This document shows positions 47,724 through 57,241 of a stretch of DNA of 64,000 bases, piece by piece; positions within the stretch are counted from its first letter, which is position 1; every line of letters starts with the position of its first letter. Origin of the DNA: Polymorphobacter multimanifer (GTDB lineage: Bacteria; Pseudomonadota; Alphaproteobacteria; Sphingomonadales; Sphingomonadaceae). Both the position numbers and the translations under genes were made by a program. The DNA lies in NCBI RefSeq assembly GCF_014205635.1, contig NZ_JACIIV010000013.1, forward strand, positions 1 through 64,000. The letters are read 5' to 3'. The notes below the pieces were generated by a model, which searched no databases, was not told where the DNA came from, and saw only the letters and a program-made list of their open reading frames with translations.

Positions 47724-48368
47724 TCAGGCGGCGGTTTCGGGTGCCGCGGCCTCTTCGGCGGGTGCTGCATCGTCGGCCGGCGCTTCGCCTTCGGCGGGAG
47801 CGGCTTCTGCCGGCGCTTCCTCGGCAGGAACCGCCGGCAGCGGCAGCGGGTTGGCCGACTGGCTGTTGAGCCAGAGCATGACCGAGGCGCGTTCCTGCGG
47901 GCGGCTCAACCCGGCGAAGCTCATCTTGTTGCCTTCGGCATAGGCGCGCGGGTTCTTGAGCCAGGCCGAAAGCTCGTCCCATGTCCAGGGCTGGCCCTTC
48001 ATGGCGGTGAGTGCGGCGGAATAGGAGAAGCCGGGCTTCGAGGCGTGTGGCGCGCCGACGATGCCGTGAAGATTGGGCCCGATGCCATTGGCACCGCCGG
48101 CTGCCGCGTTGTGGCAGGCTGCACACTTCTTGAAGGCGGCTTCACCCTGCTCGGGGGTTGCAGTTGCGAGGTAGAAGGCAATCGGCCGTTCGGCCTCTGC
48201 GGCGGGTCCTGCGTCGGCGACCTCTTCGGGAACACCCTCGACGGCCCAGCCCTGCTTTTCGGGCAGGTGCGGGGTAAAGGCTTCTCCGGTGACGATGGAG
48301 ATGCCGAGCAGCGCGACACAGGCTGCCAGCGTGGCACCGGCAACCTTGTTGAACTCGAAACTGTCCAC
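47724..48368 (-). CDS. Membrane-anchored class I cytochrome c
   Basis: 214 residues from a GTG at 48368, which has AGGAG eight bases upstream; upstream codons give no better start. Signal anchor (about 10-28), heme site CAACH (82-86), axial Met in NKMSFAG (about 149), and an unusual C-terminal tail of Ala/Glu/Pro (about 170-214). Probably carries electrons in the periplasm, bound to the inner membrane. The acidic tail is likely flexible. Confidence 0.85.
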   Translation of the reverse strand: MDSFEFNKVAGATLAACVALLGISIVTGEAFTPHLPEKQGWAVEGVPEEVADAGPAAEAERPIAFYLATATPEQGEAAFKKCAACHNAAAGGANGIGPNLHGIVGAPHASKPGFSYSAALTAMKGQPWTWDELSAWLKNPRAYAEGNKMSFAGLSRPQERASVMLWLNSQSANPLPLPAVPAEEAPAEAAPAEGEAPADDAAPAEEAAAPETAA

Positions 48369-48511
48369 CTTGGGGATCTCCTGACATCGTGGCCGGGCGG
48401 ACGAAAGCCGTTCACCGCGCTGCATCATTTTGTGGCGGCTCTATAGCAGTGGAGGGGTGCGGGGCAAGCATATGCGTTGCCGCAACTGCGACGGGCGGCT
48501 AGGCGAAAGGG

Positions 48512-49402
48512 ATGACAAGCTATTCTCCCTGCGCTGCGGCCCTTGTGGCCGCAATGGAATCTGCGGCTGCTGTCGATCCGGCGGCGGCGGTGGCGTTCCA
48601 GGGGGCGCCCGGCGCCTATTCGCACCAGGCGGTGCGCGAGGCGTTTCCGGGCCGCCCTGCCCTGCCGTGCGTGGCGTTCGAGGATGCGATGGAGGCGGTG
48701 CAGACCGGGCGGGCCGGGCGCGCGGTGATCCCGATCGAGAATTCGCTGCATGGCCGGGTGGCGGATGTGCATTTCCTGCTGCCCGAAGCCGGGCTGCATA
48801 TCGTGGGCGAGCATTTCGTGCGGGTGCGGCACTGCCTGCTGGGGCTGGGGACGCTGGCGGAGGTGCGCGCGGCGCAGAGCCATCCGCAGGCGCTGGGCCA
48901 GTGCCGGCAGCGGCTGCGCGGCTGGGGCATCGAGCCGATCGGCTATTTCGACACCGCGGGTGCGGCGGCGGCGGTGGCGGATGTCGGCGATCTTTCGCGC
49001 GGGGCGGTGGCCTCGAAGCTGGCGGCGGAGCTTTACGGGCTGAACGTGCTCGGCGAGGGCATCGAGGATGCCGACCACAACACCACGCGTTTCGTGATCC
49101 TGGCGCGCGAGCCCGAGCCGGTGGCCGACGGGGTGCCGGTGATGACGAGCTTCCTGTTCCAGACGCGCAACGTGCCGGCGTCGCTGTTCAAGGCATTGGG
49201 CGGGTTTGCGACCAATGGCGTGAACATGACGAAGCTGGAGAGCTATTTGCGCGATGGCAGCTTTTCGGCAGCCGAATTCTATGCCGATATCGAAGGTGCG
49301 CCTGCGGATGTGGGCGTGGCGCTGGCACTGGAGGAATTGGCGTTTCACACGAAATGGGTGAAGCTGCTGGGAACCTATCCGCGCGCCCGTGCGCGCGACT
49401 GA
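48512..49402 (+). CDS. pheA: Prephenate dehydratase
   Basis: 296 residues making phenylpyruvate for phenylalanine synthesis. AFQGAPGAYSHQAVREAFPG, IPIENSLHGRVADVH and the catalytic NTTRFVIL are seen, then a C-terminal ACT domain (LFKALGGFATNGVNMTKLES) for phenylalanine feedback. Stand-alone form without chorismate mutase. ATG 48512 has GAAAGGG. Confidence 0.95.
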   Translation: MTSYSPCAAALVAAMESAAAVDPAAAVAFQGAPGAYSHQAVREAFPGRPALPCVAFEDAMEAVQTGRAGRAVIPIENSLHGRVADVHFLLPEAGLHIVGEHFVRVRHCLLGLGTLAEVRAAQSHPQALGQCRQRLRGWGIEPIGYFDTAGAAAAVADVGDLSRGAVASKLAAELYGLNVLGEGIEDADHNTTRFVILAREPEPVADGVPVMTSFLFQTRNVPASLFKALGGFATNGVNMTKLESYLRDGSFSAAEFYADIEGAPADVGVALALEELAFHTKWVKLLGTYPRARARD

Positions 49403-49418
49403 AACACAGGAGATGATG

Positions 49419-50033
49419 ATGCGCGTGATGATGCTTGCGGCGGCCCTGCTGATGGCTTCGCCGGTGCTGGCACAGCCGGCGGGGTTTGCCATCCCGTCGG
49501 GCGCCTATGAGGGCGACCCGGCGCACACCAGCGTGACCTTCAAGATCGAGCATTTCGGGCTCAGCTTCTACACGGCGCGGTTTGCCAAGGTGAGCTCGAA
49601 GGTGATGCTCGATGCCGCGCGTCCCGAAGCGAGCAAGCTCGAGGTGAGCATCGATGCGCGGTCGGTGCGGACCGATTTTCCGTTTCCGGAGAAGACCGAC
49701 TTCGACAAGGAGATCGGCACCGACCCAAAATTCCTTGACGGCAACACCCACCCGACCATCGGTTTCGTGTCGACGAAGGTGACGAAGACCGGCGCCAGCA
49801 CCGCCGACATCACCGGCAACCTGACGCTGCGCGGCGTGACGAAGCCGGTGGTGCTGAAGGCGGTGCTCAACGGCCAGGTTGCGAATCATCCGATGATGAA
49901 GAAGCCGGTGTTCGGCATTTCTGCCACCACGGTGGTCAGGCGCGCCGACTTCGGGCTGACGGCCTTTGAGGGCGTGCTGGGCGACAATGTGACGGTGCTG
50001 ATCGAAGCCGAATATGGCAAGACCGCCGGATGA
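49419..50033 (+). CDS. YceI-family periplasmic protein
   Basis: 204 residues. Signal peptide (MRVMMLAAALLMASPVLAQ), then a lipocalin-like YceI domain (DPAHTSVTFKIEHFG ... GNTHPTIGFVSTKV ... ADFGLTAFEGVLGDNV) that binds isoprenoid lipids in relatives. Start 49419, six bases after AGGAG; two earlier in-frame ATGs are closer to the site. It overlaps the next gene by 4 bases. Confidence 0.85.
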   Translation: MRVMMLAAALLMASPVLAQPAGFAIPSGAYEGDPAHTSVTFKIEHFGLSFYTARFAKVSSKVMLDAARPEASKLEVSIDARSVRTDFPFPEKTDFDKEIGTDPKFLDGNTHPTIGFVSTKVTKTGASTADITGNLTLRGVTKPVVLKAVLNGQVANHPMMKKPVFGISATTVVRRADFGLTAFEGVLGDNVTVLIEAEYGKTAG

Positions 50034-50590
50034 GCCGTTATTCGCGGGTTGCCATCGCGCTCCACTGGCTGATCGCCTTGATGATGATCGGAAATCTGGC
50101 GGGTGGGCTGCTGCTCGACACGTTTCTGGACAGCCCGGACCCGGACATGGTTGCCATCGGCCGCACTGCGATCGGGCTGCACAAGAGCTTTGGCCTGACC
50201 GTGCTGGTGCTGACGCTGGCGCGGATCGGCTGGCGGGTGGCGAACCCGCCGCCGCCGCTGCCGGGGCATATGACGCCGGCGGAGCGCGTGCTGTCGAAGC
50301 TCAGCCACTACGGCTTTTATGCGCTGATGCTGCTGATGCCGCTCTCGGGCTGGGCGTTCGTGTCGACGGCCAAGGTGCTGCGACCGCTGCCATGGTTCGG
50401 ACTGTTCGAAGTGCCGAAGCTGCCGCTGCCGACCGGCATCTATGGGCTTGCGCGCGAGGGGCATGAGGTGATGGGCTGGGTGGCGATCGGGATGATCGTG
50501 TTGCACGTGGCAGCAGCGCTCAAGCACCATGTTCTCGACCGGGACGATGTGCTGGCGCGGATGCTGCCGCTGGTGAGACGGCGGGCCTAG
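50030..50590 (+). CDS. Cytochrome b561
   Basis: 186 residues with four membrane helices and His ligands (ALHWLIALMM, GLHKSFGLTVL, HYGFYALMLLMP, HEVMGWVAIGMIVLHV). A di-heme quinone-type electron carrier of the bacterial b561 family. ATGA overlap with the YceI gene; this pair (YceI-b561) is common and often tied to quinone chemistry. Confidence 0.87.
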   Translation: MSRYSRVAIALHWLIALMMIGNLAGGLLLDTFLDSPDPDMVAIGRTAIGLHKSFGLTVLVLTLARIGWRVANPPPPLPGHMTPAERVLSKLSHYGFYALMLLMPLSGWAFVSTAKVLRPLPWFGLFEVPKLPLPTGIYGLAREGHEVMGWVAIGMIVLHVAAALKHHVLDRDDVLARMLPLVRRRA

Positions 50591-50673
50591 CGGACTTTCG
50601 CGCCAAATACGGTTGACGTGAGACACTGTCACAATTAACCCTCGGTTCCGGGTTCACCAAATAAGGTTATATC

Positions 50674-52839
50674 ATGTCAAACAGCGTTTTTCGGATCGGG
50701 CTGCTGCTTGCCTCCGCCTCCTTGCCGCTTGCCGTGCAAGCACAGACCAGTGGTGCGCCGACGCGGTCGGGATCGGTGCTGCATGACGGTGTTTCGCCCG
50801 AAATCATCGTGACGGCGCCTTTCAACCGTGATCGCTTCAGCCTGACCACAGCCGCCAGCGTGCTGGAAGGCGAGGCGTTGATCCGCGAGACGCGGCCTTC
50901 GATCGGCGAAACCCTGCAGCGGCTGCCGGGTGTGAGCAGCAGCTTCTTCGGCCCCGGCGCATCGCGGCCGATCCTGCGCGGCCAGGATGCCGAGCGGGTG
51001 CGGGTGCTGACCGATGGCATCGGCAGCTTCGACGTGTCGAACACCTCGGCGGACCATGCGGTGGCGATCAACCCCTTCCTGATCGACCGGGTGGAAGTGG
51101 TGCGCGGGCCGGCGGCGCTGCTGTTCGGCAGCAACGCCATCGGCGGCGTGGTCAATGTGCAGGACCGGCGGATTCCGCGTGAAGTGCCCGATGAGCCGCT
51201 GCACCTCGATCTCTCGGGCTTTTATGGCTCTGCGGCCGAAGAGCGCGGCGGGGCGGGATCGGTCGATGTGCCGCTGTTCAGGAGCGCTGAAGGGTCCGCC
51301 CTCGTGCTGCATGCCGATGGCAGCTATCTGCGCACCGGCAACTACCGCGCCGGTGGCTTCATCTTCTCGCGCGATCTGCGTGACCAGGCGGCGGCGATCG
51401 GTGGCGAAGTGGCGGAGGATGCGCAGGCACGCGGCCGGGTGGACAACAGCGACATCGAGAGCTGGAACATCGGTGGCGGGCTGGCGTGGATCGGCGCGGA
51501 TGGCGGCCAGCTTGGCATTGCCGTGAGCCATTTGCGCTCCAACTATGGCGTGCCGAATGGGCTGGAGCTGGGCGAGGACCATGACGACGACCATGATGAC
51601 GACCATGATGACGATGACGATCATGACGGCGACCATGATCATGATGAGGGCCATGCCCATGGCCATGAGGACATCAGGCTGAACATGCGGCAGACGCGTG
51701 TCGATGCGCGGGCGCTGGTGCCGATGGACGGCGCCTTCGAGGCGTTGAAGGGACGCTTCGGCTATGCCGATTACCGGCACGACGAAATCGAGGCGAATGG
51801 CGAGATCGGCACCAGCTTCTTCAACCAGGCGCTCGAAGGCCGGTTGGAGCTGGTGCAGCGCGCGGTGGGCGGCTGGCGCGGGGCGAGCGGCGTGCAGTAT
51901 CTCTCGCGTCGGTTCGAGGCGATTGGCGAAGAAGCGTATATTCCGCTCAACCAGACCAGCCAGTTCGGTGTGTTCACGTTGCAGGAATTCGACCTGGGAG
52001 CGGTGAAGATCGATGGCGGGGCGCGTTATGAGAACACGCGCGTCAACTCGCAGCCGCTCAACGTCGAGCGTACCTTCAATGCGTTTTCGGGCTCGATCGG
52101 CGCGTCGGTGGGCCTGGGCGAAAGCTGGCGGCTGGGCGTTTCGGCAACGCACAGCGAGCGCGCGGCTTCGGCCGAGGAGCTGTTTGCCAATGGCGCGCAT
52201 GCCGCGACGCAAGCTTTCGAGATTGGCGACACCAGTTTCGGCAAGGAGATTTCCAACGGCATCGAGGCGGTGTTGCGCGGCCGCGGCACCGGCTGGCGGA
52301 TCGAGGCGAGCGGCTTCTTCACCCGCTTCCGCGACTTCATCTATCTGAACCCGACCGGGGAGGAAGAGGATGAGCTGCCGGTGTTCGAATATACCCAGAC
52401 CGGGGCGCGGTTCTGGGGTGCGGAAATCGATGCGGCGGTGACGCTGGCGCGGCTGGGGACGACGCGGATCGACGTGACCGGGCTGGTGGATTTCACTCGC
52501 GCCGATATCCTTGGCGGCGGTGGCCGGGTGCCGCGGATTCCGCCGCTGCGGATGCTGGGCGGCATCGAGGCGACCGGCGGCGTGATCGGCGGCCGCGTCG
52601 AGGTGGAGCGTGCCACGGCACAACGTCGCACCGCGGTGTTCGAAGGCGATACCGATGGCTGGACGATGGTCAATGCCAGCATCAACTGGCGGCCGCTCGG
52701 GCAGGACAGCAACACGTTGCTCCTGCTGTCTGCCAACAACATCTTCGATGTCGAGGCGCGGCGGCATTCGAGCTTCCTCAAGAATGTGGCACCGCTCGCC
52801 GGGCGCGACATCAGGGTGACGGCGCGGTTGAGCTTCTGA
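50674..52839 (+). CDS. TonB-dependent receptor with His/Asp-rich loop (ZnuD-like)
   Basis: 721 residues. Signal peptide (LLLASASLPLAVQAQ), a plug beginning SPEIIVTAPFNRDRFSL with VRGPAALLFGSNAIGGVVNV, then a beta barrel ending in VTARLSF. One surface loop (about residues 303-335) consists almost entirely of Asp and His in repeated DDHDD-type units. Such loops bind zinc or other metal ions in ZnuD-like receptors, so this may import zinc. No Zur box could be confirmed upstream. Ribosome site AAGG before ATG 50674. Confidence 0.85.
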   Translation: MSNSVFRIGLLLASASLPLAVQAQTSGAPTRSGSVLHDGVSPEIIVTAPFNRDRFSLTTAASVLEGEALIRETRPSIGETLQRLPGVSSSFFGPGASRPILRGQDAERVRVLTDGIGSFDVSNTSADHAVAINPFLIDRVEVVRGPAALLFGSNAIGGVVNVQDRRIPREVPDEPLHLDLSGFYGSAAEERGGAGSVDVPLFRSAEGSALVLHADGSYLRTGNYRAGGFIFSRDLRDQAAAIGGEVAEDAQARGRVDNSDIESWNIGGGLAWIGADGGQLGIAVSHLRSNYGVPNGLELGEDHDDDHDDDHDDDDDHDGDHDHDEGHAHGHEDIRLNMRQTRVDARALVPMDGAFEALKGRFGYADYRHDEIEANGEIGTSFFNQALEGRLELVQRAVGGWRGASGVQYLSRRFEAIGEEAYIPLNQTSQFGVFTLQEFDLGAVKIDGGARYENTRVNSQPLNVERTFNAFSGSIGASVGLGESWRLGVSATHSERAASAEELFANGAHAATQAFEIGDTSFGKEISNGIEAVLRGRGTGWRIEASGFFTRFRDFIYLNPTGEEEDELPVFEYTQTGARFWGAEIDAAVTLARLGTTRIDVTGLVDFTRADILGGGGRVPRIPPLRMLGGIEATGGVIGGRVEVERATAQRRTAVFEGDTDGWTMVNASINWRPLGQDSNTLLLLSANNIFDVEARRHSSFLKNVAPLAGRDIRVTARLSF

Positions 52840-52941
52840 GTCTTGCTGAAAATCTTCGGGAGGGGGATTGAAACGTCTATTTCGGCTCTTATCTCGAAGG
52901 TGTAGCGGCGCCCTTCCCCCCCTCGGCGCCGATGCAAGGAC

Positions 52942-53009
52942 GGTCCGGCCCCCCCGCCGGACCTGAATCCCCGAACCCTGGCCGCTCCGCGCTTCCCTGC
53001 GGAGCGGCC
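52942..53009 (+). terminator. Terminator after the TonB receptor
   Basis: Two hairpins in tandem. GGTCCGGC/GCCGGACC (52942-52963) is followed by an 11-base stem, GGCCGCTCCGC/GCGGAGCGGCC (52980-52990 and 52999-53009) with an 8-base loop, and then by ACTTTTTTGGG. The second has the T-run of a Rho-independent terminator on the plus strand. Confidence 0.8.
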
Positions 53010-53021
53010 ACTTTTTTGGGT

Positions 53022-53939
53022 TCAGCCATTCAGGATCATGCCCGCGACTGCGGTGCCGCTGGACCAGGCTTCGCCGACGCGCGGGCTTGCGAGCCAATCT
53101 CCGCAAAGCCCCAGCGCGCGGCTTTCATCCCAGATCGGGGCGGCGCCGGTTGCGGCCGGGAAAGCGTAGCGCCAGCGGTGTGCGGCGGTTGCGACGGGTA
53201 TCGGCAGATCGGTGCCAAGGGCTTGCAGCAGGGCTGCGATGACCACGTCCGCCGGGCTTTCAAGATGGGTGTATGACCATTCGGCCGTGGCCTGCAGCAC
53301 CCAGCTTTCCGGGCTCGTGCGGCCGGGCTTGGCGCTGTTCCGGGCAGCCCAGCCGAGTGCGCGCGAGACCTGCGGGACATCGGAGAGCGGCAGCGGCTCG
53401 GCAAAGGCGGCCATCACCGTCCAGCTTGGCGCGGAGGTGACCGCCGCGGCGGAGGCAGCGAGGTCGGGCGCTGCGGGGCCAAGCAGCCGCGCGGCCTGTT
53501 CGGCGGGGATGGCGATGACGAGCGTGTCGAAGCGGCCTTCGGTGCCTTCAAGATGCCAGCCGCCATGGCTGTGCGCGATGGCGGTGATCTCGGTGCTCCA
53601 GTGCACATCGAGGCCGGCGGCCATCGCGCGCAGCGGGGCGTTCATGCCGGGCGTGCCGACCCAGGCATCGGGGCCGGCGGCAGGCCAGCGCGCCGCAAGG
53701 CCCTCGCTCACCCAGCGCTCCACCTGTGCTGCAAAGGCAGGATCGCGCGCAGTGAAGAATTGCGTCCCGTGATCGAAGCTGGCCTCGCCGAGCGGGGTGG
53801 GCATCCGGCGTGTTGCCATGCGGCCGCCGGGGCCGCGGCCCTTGTCGAACAGCACTACCTGCCGGCCTGCGGCGGCGAGGACAGTCCCGGCGGCAAGGCC
53901 GGCAATGCCGGCGCCGATGATGGCGATGCTCTTGTCCAA
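53022..53939 (-). CDS. NAD(P)/FAD-dependent amine oxidoreductase-like protein
   Basis: 305 residues. FAD-binding IAIIGAGIAGLAAGTVLAAAGRQVVLFDKG at the N terminus, then RGPGGRMATRR and FDHGTQFFTARD, as in renalase-like bacterial flavoproteins. Start is a TTG at 53939 with GGAGG eight bases upstream; the first ATG upstream (53984) lacks a site. Substrate unknown. Divergent from the serine hydrolase. Confidence 0.78.
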   Translation of the reverse strand: MDKSIAIIGAGIAGLAAGTVLAAAGRQVVLFDKGRGPGGRMATRRMPTPLGEASFDHGTQFFTARDPAFAAQVERWVSEGLAARWPAAGPDAWVGTPGMNAPLRAMAAGLDVHWSTEITAIAHSHGGWHLEGTEGRFDTLVIAIPAEQAARLLGPAAPDLAASAAAVTSAPSWTVMAAFAEPLPLSDVPQVSRALGWAARNSAKPGRTSPESWVLQATAEWSYTHLESPADVVIAALLQALGTDLPIPVATAAHRWRYAFPAATGAAPIWDESRALGLCGDWLASPRVGEAWSSGTAVAGMILNG

Positions 53940-54001
53940 CGGGGTTTCCTCCGGCTCGCAGCTGCGCCTATTGTGCGCGGGCAAGCGGGGAGCGTTAGGC
54001 G

Positions 54002-55498
54002 ATGCGGATCATCACGGCCATGTTGGGTTTTGTCGCGGCGTTGCTGGCGGGGCCGGCGCTTGCCCAGAAGGCCGACAAGGTGGCCGCACTCGCCCCTCAG
54101 CTCGATGCGCTGTTTGCCGAATTTACCGCGGCCCAGCATGTGCCGGGGCTGGTGTGGGGCGTGGTGGTGGATGGCCGGCTGGTGCATGTGCGCGGGCTGG
54201 GGGTGCAGGACCTTGCCTCGAAAGCGCCGGTGACGGCCGACACGCGGTTTCGCATCGCGTCGATGTCCAAGGCGTTCACCGCGCTCACGATTCTGGACCT
54301 GCGTGACCAGGGGAAGCTGCGGCTCGATGCGCCGGCCGAGGATTATGTGCCCGAACTGAAGGGCTGGCGCTATCCGACGAGCGATTCGCCGAAGATCCGG
54401 GTGCGCGACCTGCTCCACCATGTCAGCGGGCTGGTGGAGGATGACCCCTGGGGGGACCGGCAGACGCCGCTGCCCGAGGCGGATTTTACCGCGATGCTCG
54501 CCGCCGGCGTGCCGTTCAGCCGGGTGCCGGCCGAGCGCCATGAATATTCGAACTTCGGCTATGCGACGCTTGGCCGGATGATCCGCAACGTGACCGGGCG
54601 GCCGTTCGAGGCGGTGGTGGCGGACACGCTGTTCAGGCCGCTGGGCATGGCGCGCACCGGCTATGACGTGCTGGCGGTGCCGCAGGGCGAGCGGGCGCTG
54701 GGCTATCGCTATGAGAATGATGCTTTTGCGCGCGAGCCCGAGCTGGCGGCGGGGGCGTTCGGGGCGATGGGGGGCGTGGAGACGACGGCGAACGATTATG
54801 CCCGCTACGTCGGCTGGCTGCTGGGCGCCTGGCCGGCGCGCGATGGCGCGGAGACGGGGCCGATGCAGCGCGCGACGGTGCGCGAGCTGGTGCAGGGGCT
54901 CAATTTCATGCGCTTCGCCCCGCGCCGTGCCGATCTGGGGCCAGCGTGCGCGCAGGCGGTGGCCTATGGCATGGGCTTCCGCATGATCGAGGATTGCGAC
55001 CTCGGCAGCTACATGACGCACACCGGCGGCTACCCCGGCTATGGATCGGTGCTGATGATGCTGCCCGAGGCCGGGGTGGCAGTGTTCGCCTTTGCCAACC
55101 GCACCTATGCAGCACCCGTGGCGCCGGCCTATGCGGCGCTGAAGCGGCTGAAGGCGGAAGGGCTGGCCGCGGTGCCGCCGCTGCCGGTCTCGCCGGCGCT
55201 TGCCCGCAGTTTCGATGCGGCGAAGGCGGTGTGGGCGGCGGGGGACATCATGGCGGCGGGGTATGCGCTGGCGATGAACATGCTGCTCGACCGGTCGGCG
55301 GCCAATTGGAAGCTGGAGCTTGCGCGGCTGCGGACGGCGCTGGGGACGTGCCGCACCGAGACGCCGATCGAGGCGACGAGTGCCATGGCGGGGCGGTTTG
55401 CATGGGCGTGTGACCGGGGGCGGCTGGCGGGGTCGCTGCTGCTGGCGCCGACCAATCCGCCGACGATCCAGGCACTGGGGCTGCGGGTGGAGCCCTAA
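54002..55498 (+). CDS. Beta-lactamase-related serine hydrolase (class C/PBP4-like)
   Basis: 498 residues with a signal peptide (MLGFVAALLAGPALAQ). SMSK (87-90) is the nucleophile motif, YSN (182-184) the second, and HTGGYPG (about 340) replaces KTG. These features are those of AmpC-like esterases, peptidases and D-aminopeptidases rather than true resistance enzymes. Periplasmic. Substrate unknown. Confidence 0.82.
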   Translation: MRIITAMLGFVAALLAGPALAQKADKVAALAPQLDALFAEFTAAQHVPGLVWGVVVDGRLVHVRGLGVQDLASKAPVTADTRFRIASMSKAFTALTILDLRDQGKLRLDAPAEDYVPELKGWRYPTSDSPKIRVRDLLHHVSGLVEDDPWGDRQTPLPEADFTAMLAAGVPFSRVPAERHEYSNFGYATLGRMIRNVTGRPFEAVVADTLFRPLGMARTGYDVLAVPQGERALGYRYENDAFAREPELAAGAFGAMGGVETTANDYARYVGWLLGAWPARDGAETGPMQRATVRELVQGLNFMRFAPRRADLGPACAQAVAYGMGFRMIEDCDLGSYMTHTGGYPGYGSVLMMLPEAGVAVFAFANRTYAAPVAPAYAALKRLKAEGLAAVPPLPVSPALARSFDAAKAVWAAGDIMAAGYALAMNMLLDRSAANWKLELARLRTALGTCRTETPIEATSAMAGRFAWACDRGRLAGSLLLAPTNPPTIQALGLRVEP

Positions 55499-56709
55499 TT
55501 CCTCGAGATCGCCTGCCAGAGGATACCGCGCTGGATCTCGTTGGTGCCGGCGTAGATCGAGCCGGCACGGTCGTTCAGATATTTGGGCATCGCGTGCGCT
55601 GCCCAGCCGGGGCCGACGCCTTCGGCCTGATCGGGGGGTGAATAGCCGGGGACGGGGCCGCCAGGGGTGGTGACGTGCGGCTGGAACACGGCCGCCGCAT
55701 GGCCTGCCGCCTCAAGCTCGATTTCCGAAAGGCGCTGGCTGAGCTCGGTGCCGAGCACCTTGAGCGCCGAGGCCATGGGTCCGGGAGGCTGGCCGTGCGA
55801 CAGCCGCGCCATGGTGGTGAGTTCAAGCGCATCGAGCGCGTCGATTTCGGCGGCGATGGCGGCGAGGCGCGGGCTGCTGCCGGGTGGGGCGTGGCGGCGG
55901 AGGCGCTTCAATCGCGCGAGGATCGAGGGGGCGTAGAGCGCGCCGCCGCGCTCGAACTCCATCAGATATTTGGCGACCGTCCAGCCATCGTCGATACGGC
56001 CGACGACATTGGCGGCGGGGACGCGGACGGCATCGAAGATCACTTCATTCTGCACATGCTCGCCCGACAGCGAGACGATGGGGCGGACGGTGACGCCGGG
56101 GGACGCCATGTCGATGAGGATGAAGGTGATGCCTTGCTGCGGCCTGGGCAGGCTGGAGGTGCGGACGAGGGCGAAGATCCAGTCGGCGAATTGCGCGTGC
56201 GTCGTCCAGATTTTTGCGCCGGTCACGATGAAGTCGTCGCCGTCGCGCTCGGCCTTCATGCGCAGCGAGGCGAGATCGGAGCCGGAATTGGGCTCGGAAT
56301 AGCCCTGGCACCAGAAATCGTCCCCGCTGAGCATGGGGGGCAGGAAGCGCGCCTGTTGTTCGGGCGTGCCATGGCCGATGAGCACGGGGCCGCACATGCC
56401 GAGGCCCATCGGCGAGAGCGGCGGCGCATCAGCCTCCGCCATCATCCGCGTGAAGATGTAGCGCTGGGTGGGGGTCCAGTCGGTGCCGCCGAAGACTGCC
56501 GGCCAGGCGGGAGCGGCCCAGCCGCGCGCGTGGAGCTTGCGCTGCCAGGCGAGGGCAAGGGGCGGCGGTGCATAGACGCTGGTCATCCGCTGCACGGCGT
56601 CGCGGGTGGCTGGGTCGAGCTCGGCGTCGAGGAAGGCGGCGACCTCATCGGCAAAGGCCTTGTCGGCGTCGCTCCAGCGGAGAGTCATCGGGGTGTCGGG
56701 CATCGGCAT
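55495..56709 (-). CDS. Acyl-CoA dehydrogenase
   Basis: 404 residues. CQGYSEPNSGSDLASLR (FAD/substrate region), TGAKIWTTHAQFADWIFALVRT and the C-terminal YAGTNEIQRGILWQAI are diagnostic. Oxidises acyl-CoA, transferring electrons via ETF. Convergent with the serine hydrolase gene, overlapping by 4 bases. Chain-length preference unknown. Confidence 0.92.
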   Translation of the reverse strand: MPMPDTPMTLRWSDADKAFADEVAAFLDAELDPATRDAVQRMTSVYAPPPLALAWQRKLHARGWAAPAWPAVFGGTDWTPTQRYIFTRMMAEADAPPLSPMGLGMCGPVLIGHGTPEQQARFLPPMLSGDDFWCQGYSEPNSGSDLASLRMKAERDGDDFIVTGAKIWTTHAQFADWIFALVRTSSLPRPQQGITFILIDMASPGVTVRPIVSLSGEHVQNEVIFDAVRVPAANVVGRIDDGWTVAKYLMEFERGGALYAPSILARLKRLRRHAPPGSSPRLAAIAAEIDALDALELTTMARLSHGQPPGPMASALKVLGTELSQRLSEIELEAAGHAAAVFQPHVTTPGGPVPGYSPPDQAEGVGPGWAAHAMPKYLNDRAGSIYAGTNEIQRGILWQAISRN

Positions 56710-56808
56710 TGTCCTCGGTCTGGGCAGTCTGGCACAGTTTTGCAGCGGCCGACGCTGTCAAAAGCCGGAGCGCTTGCGCGCGCCCCCGGGTTGGGCTTTG
56801 CTGCGGTG

Positions 56809-57192
56809 ATGACTGTCGATCGCCATACCGCCGAGGGCGGCTGCCACTGCGGCGCCGTGCGCTTTCGCGTGACCTTCGACAGCCCGCCCGAGCTGCTCGA
56901 TTGCAACTGCTCGATCTGCAGCAAGACGGGGTTCCTGCATCTGATCGCGGCGGCGTCCGACTTCGCGCTGTTACGGGGAAGCGATGTGCTCTCCGACTAT
57001 CGCTGGGGCACCGGCACCGCGCGGCATCTGTTCTGTGCGCTTTGCGGGATCAAGAGCTTCTACGTGCCGCGCTCGCACCCGGACGGGTTTTCGGTGAATT
57101 GGCGGGCGCTCGACGGGGTGGAGGCGGTGGTGCCGGTGATCAGGGAGTACGACGGGCGCGATTGGGAGGCGGCGCGGGCGGATCTGGGGTGA
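56809..57192 (+). CDS. GFA-family zinc-binding protein
   Basis: 127 residues. Zinc ligands in GGCHCGAVRF (Cys12, Cys14), DCNCSICSKTG (Cys32, Cys34, Cys37) and FCALCG (Cys76, Cys79). Family relatives bind glutathione adducts (formerly formaldehyde-activating enzyme). Start ATG 56809; GTG at 56806 is possible. No clear ribosome site. It ends 49 bases before the RelE-like gene. Confidence 0.88.
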   Translation: MTVDRHTAEGGCHCGAVRFRVTFDSPPELLDCNCSICSKTGFLHLIAAASDFALLRGSDVLSDYRWGTGTARHLFCALCGIKSFYVPRSHPDGFSVNWRALDGVEAVVPVIREYDGRDWEAARADLG

Positions 57193-57241
57193 TTTTCGGA
57201 GAATCCTTGATTCCGCCTCCTGTTTGTGCATTATAAGTTAC

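Noticed and set aside
46103..47770. 555-codon minus-strand frame
   Set aside because: Runs antisense through the LOG gene; only its last 107 codons, from the ATG at 46426, form the HPF-like gene.
51568..51680. Asp/His repeat considered as a CRISPR-like or satellite array
   Set aside because: It is in frame inside the receptor gene and units are short and irregular; it encodes a metal-binding loop.
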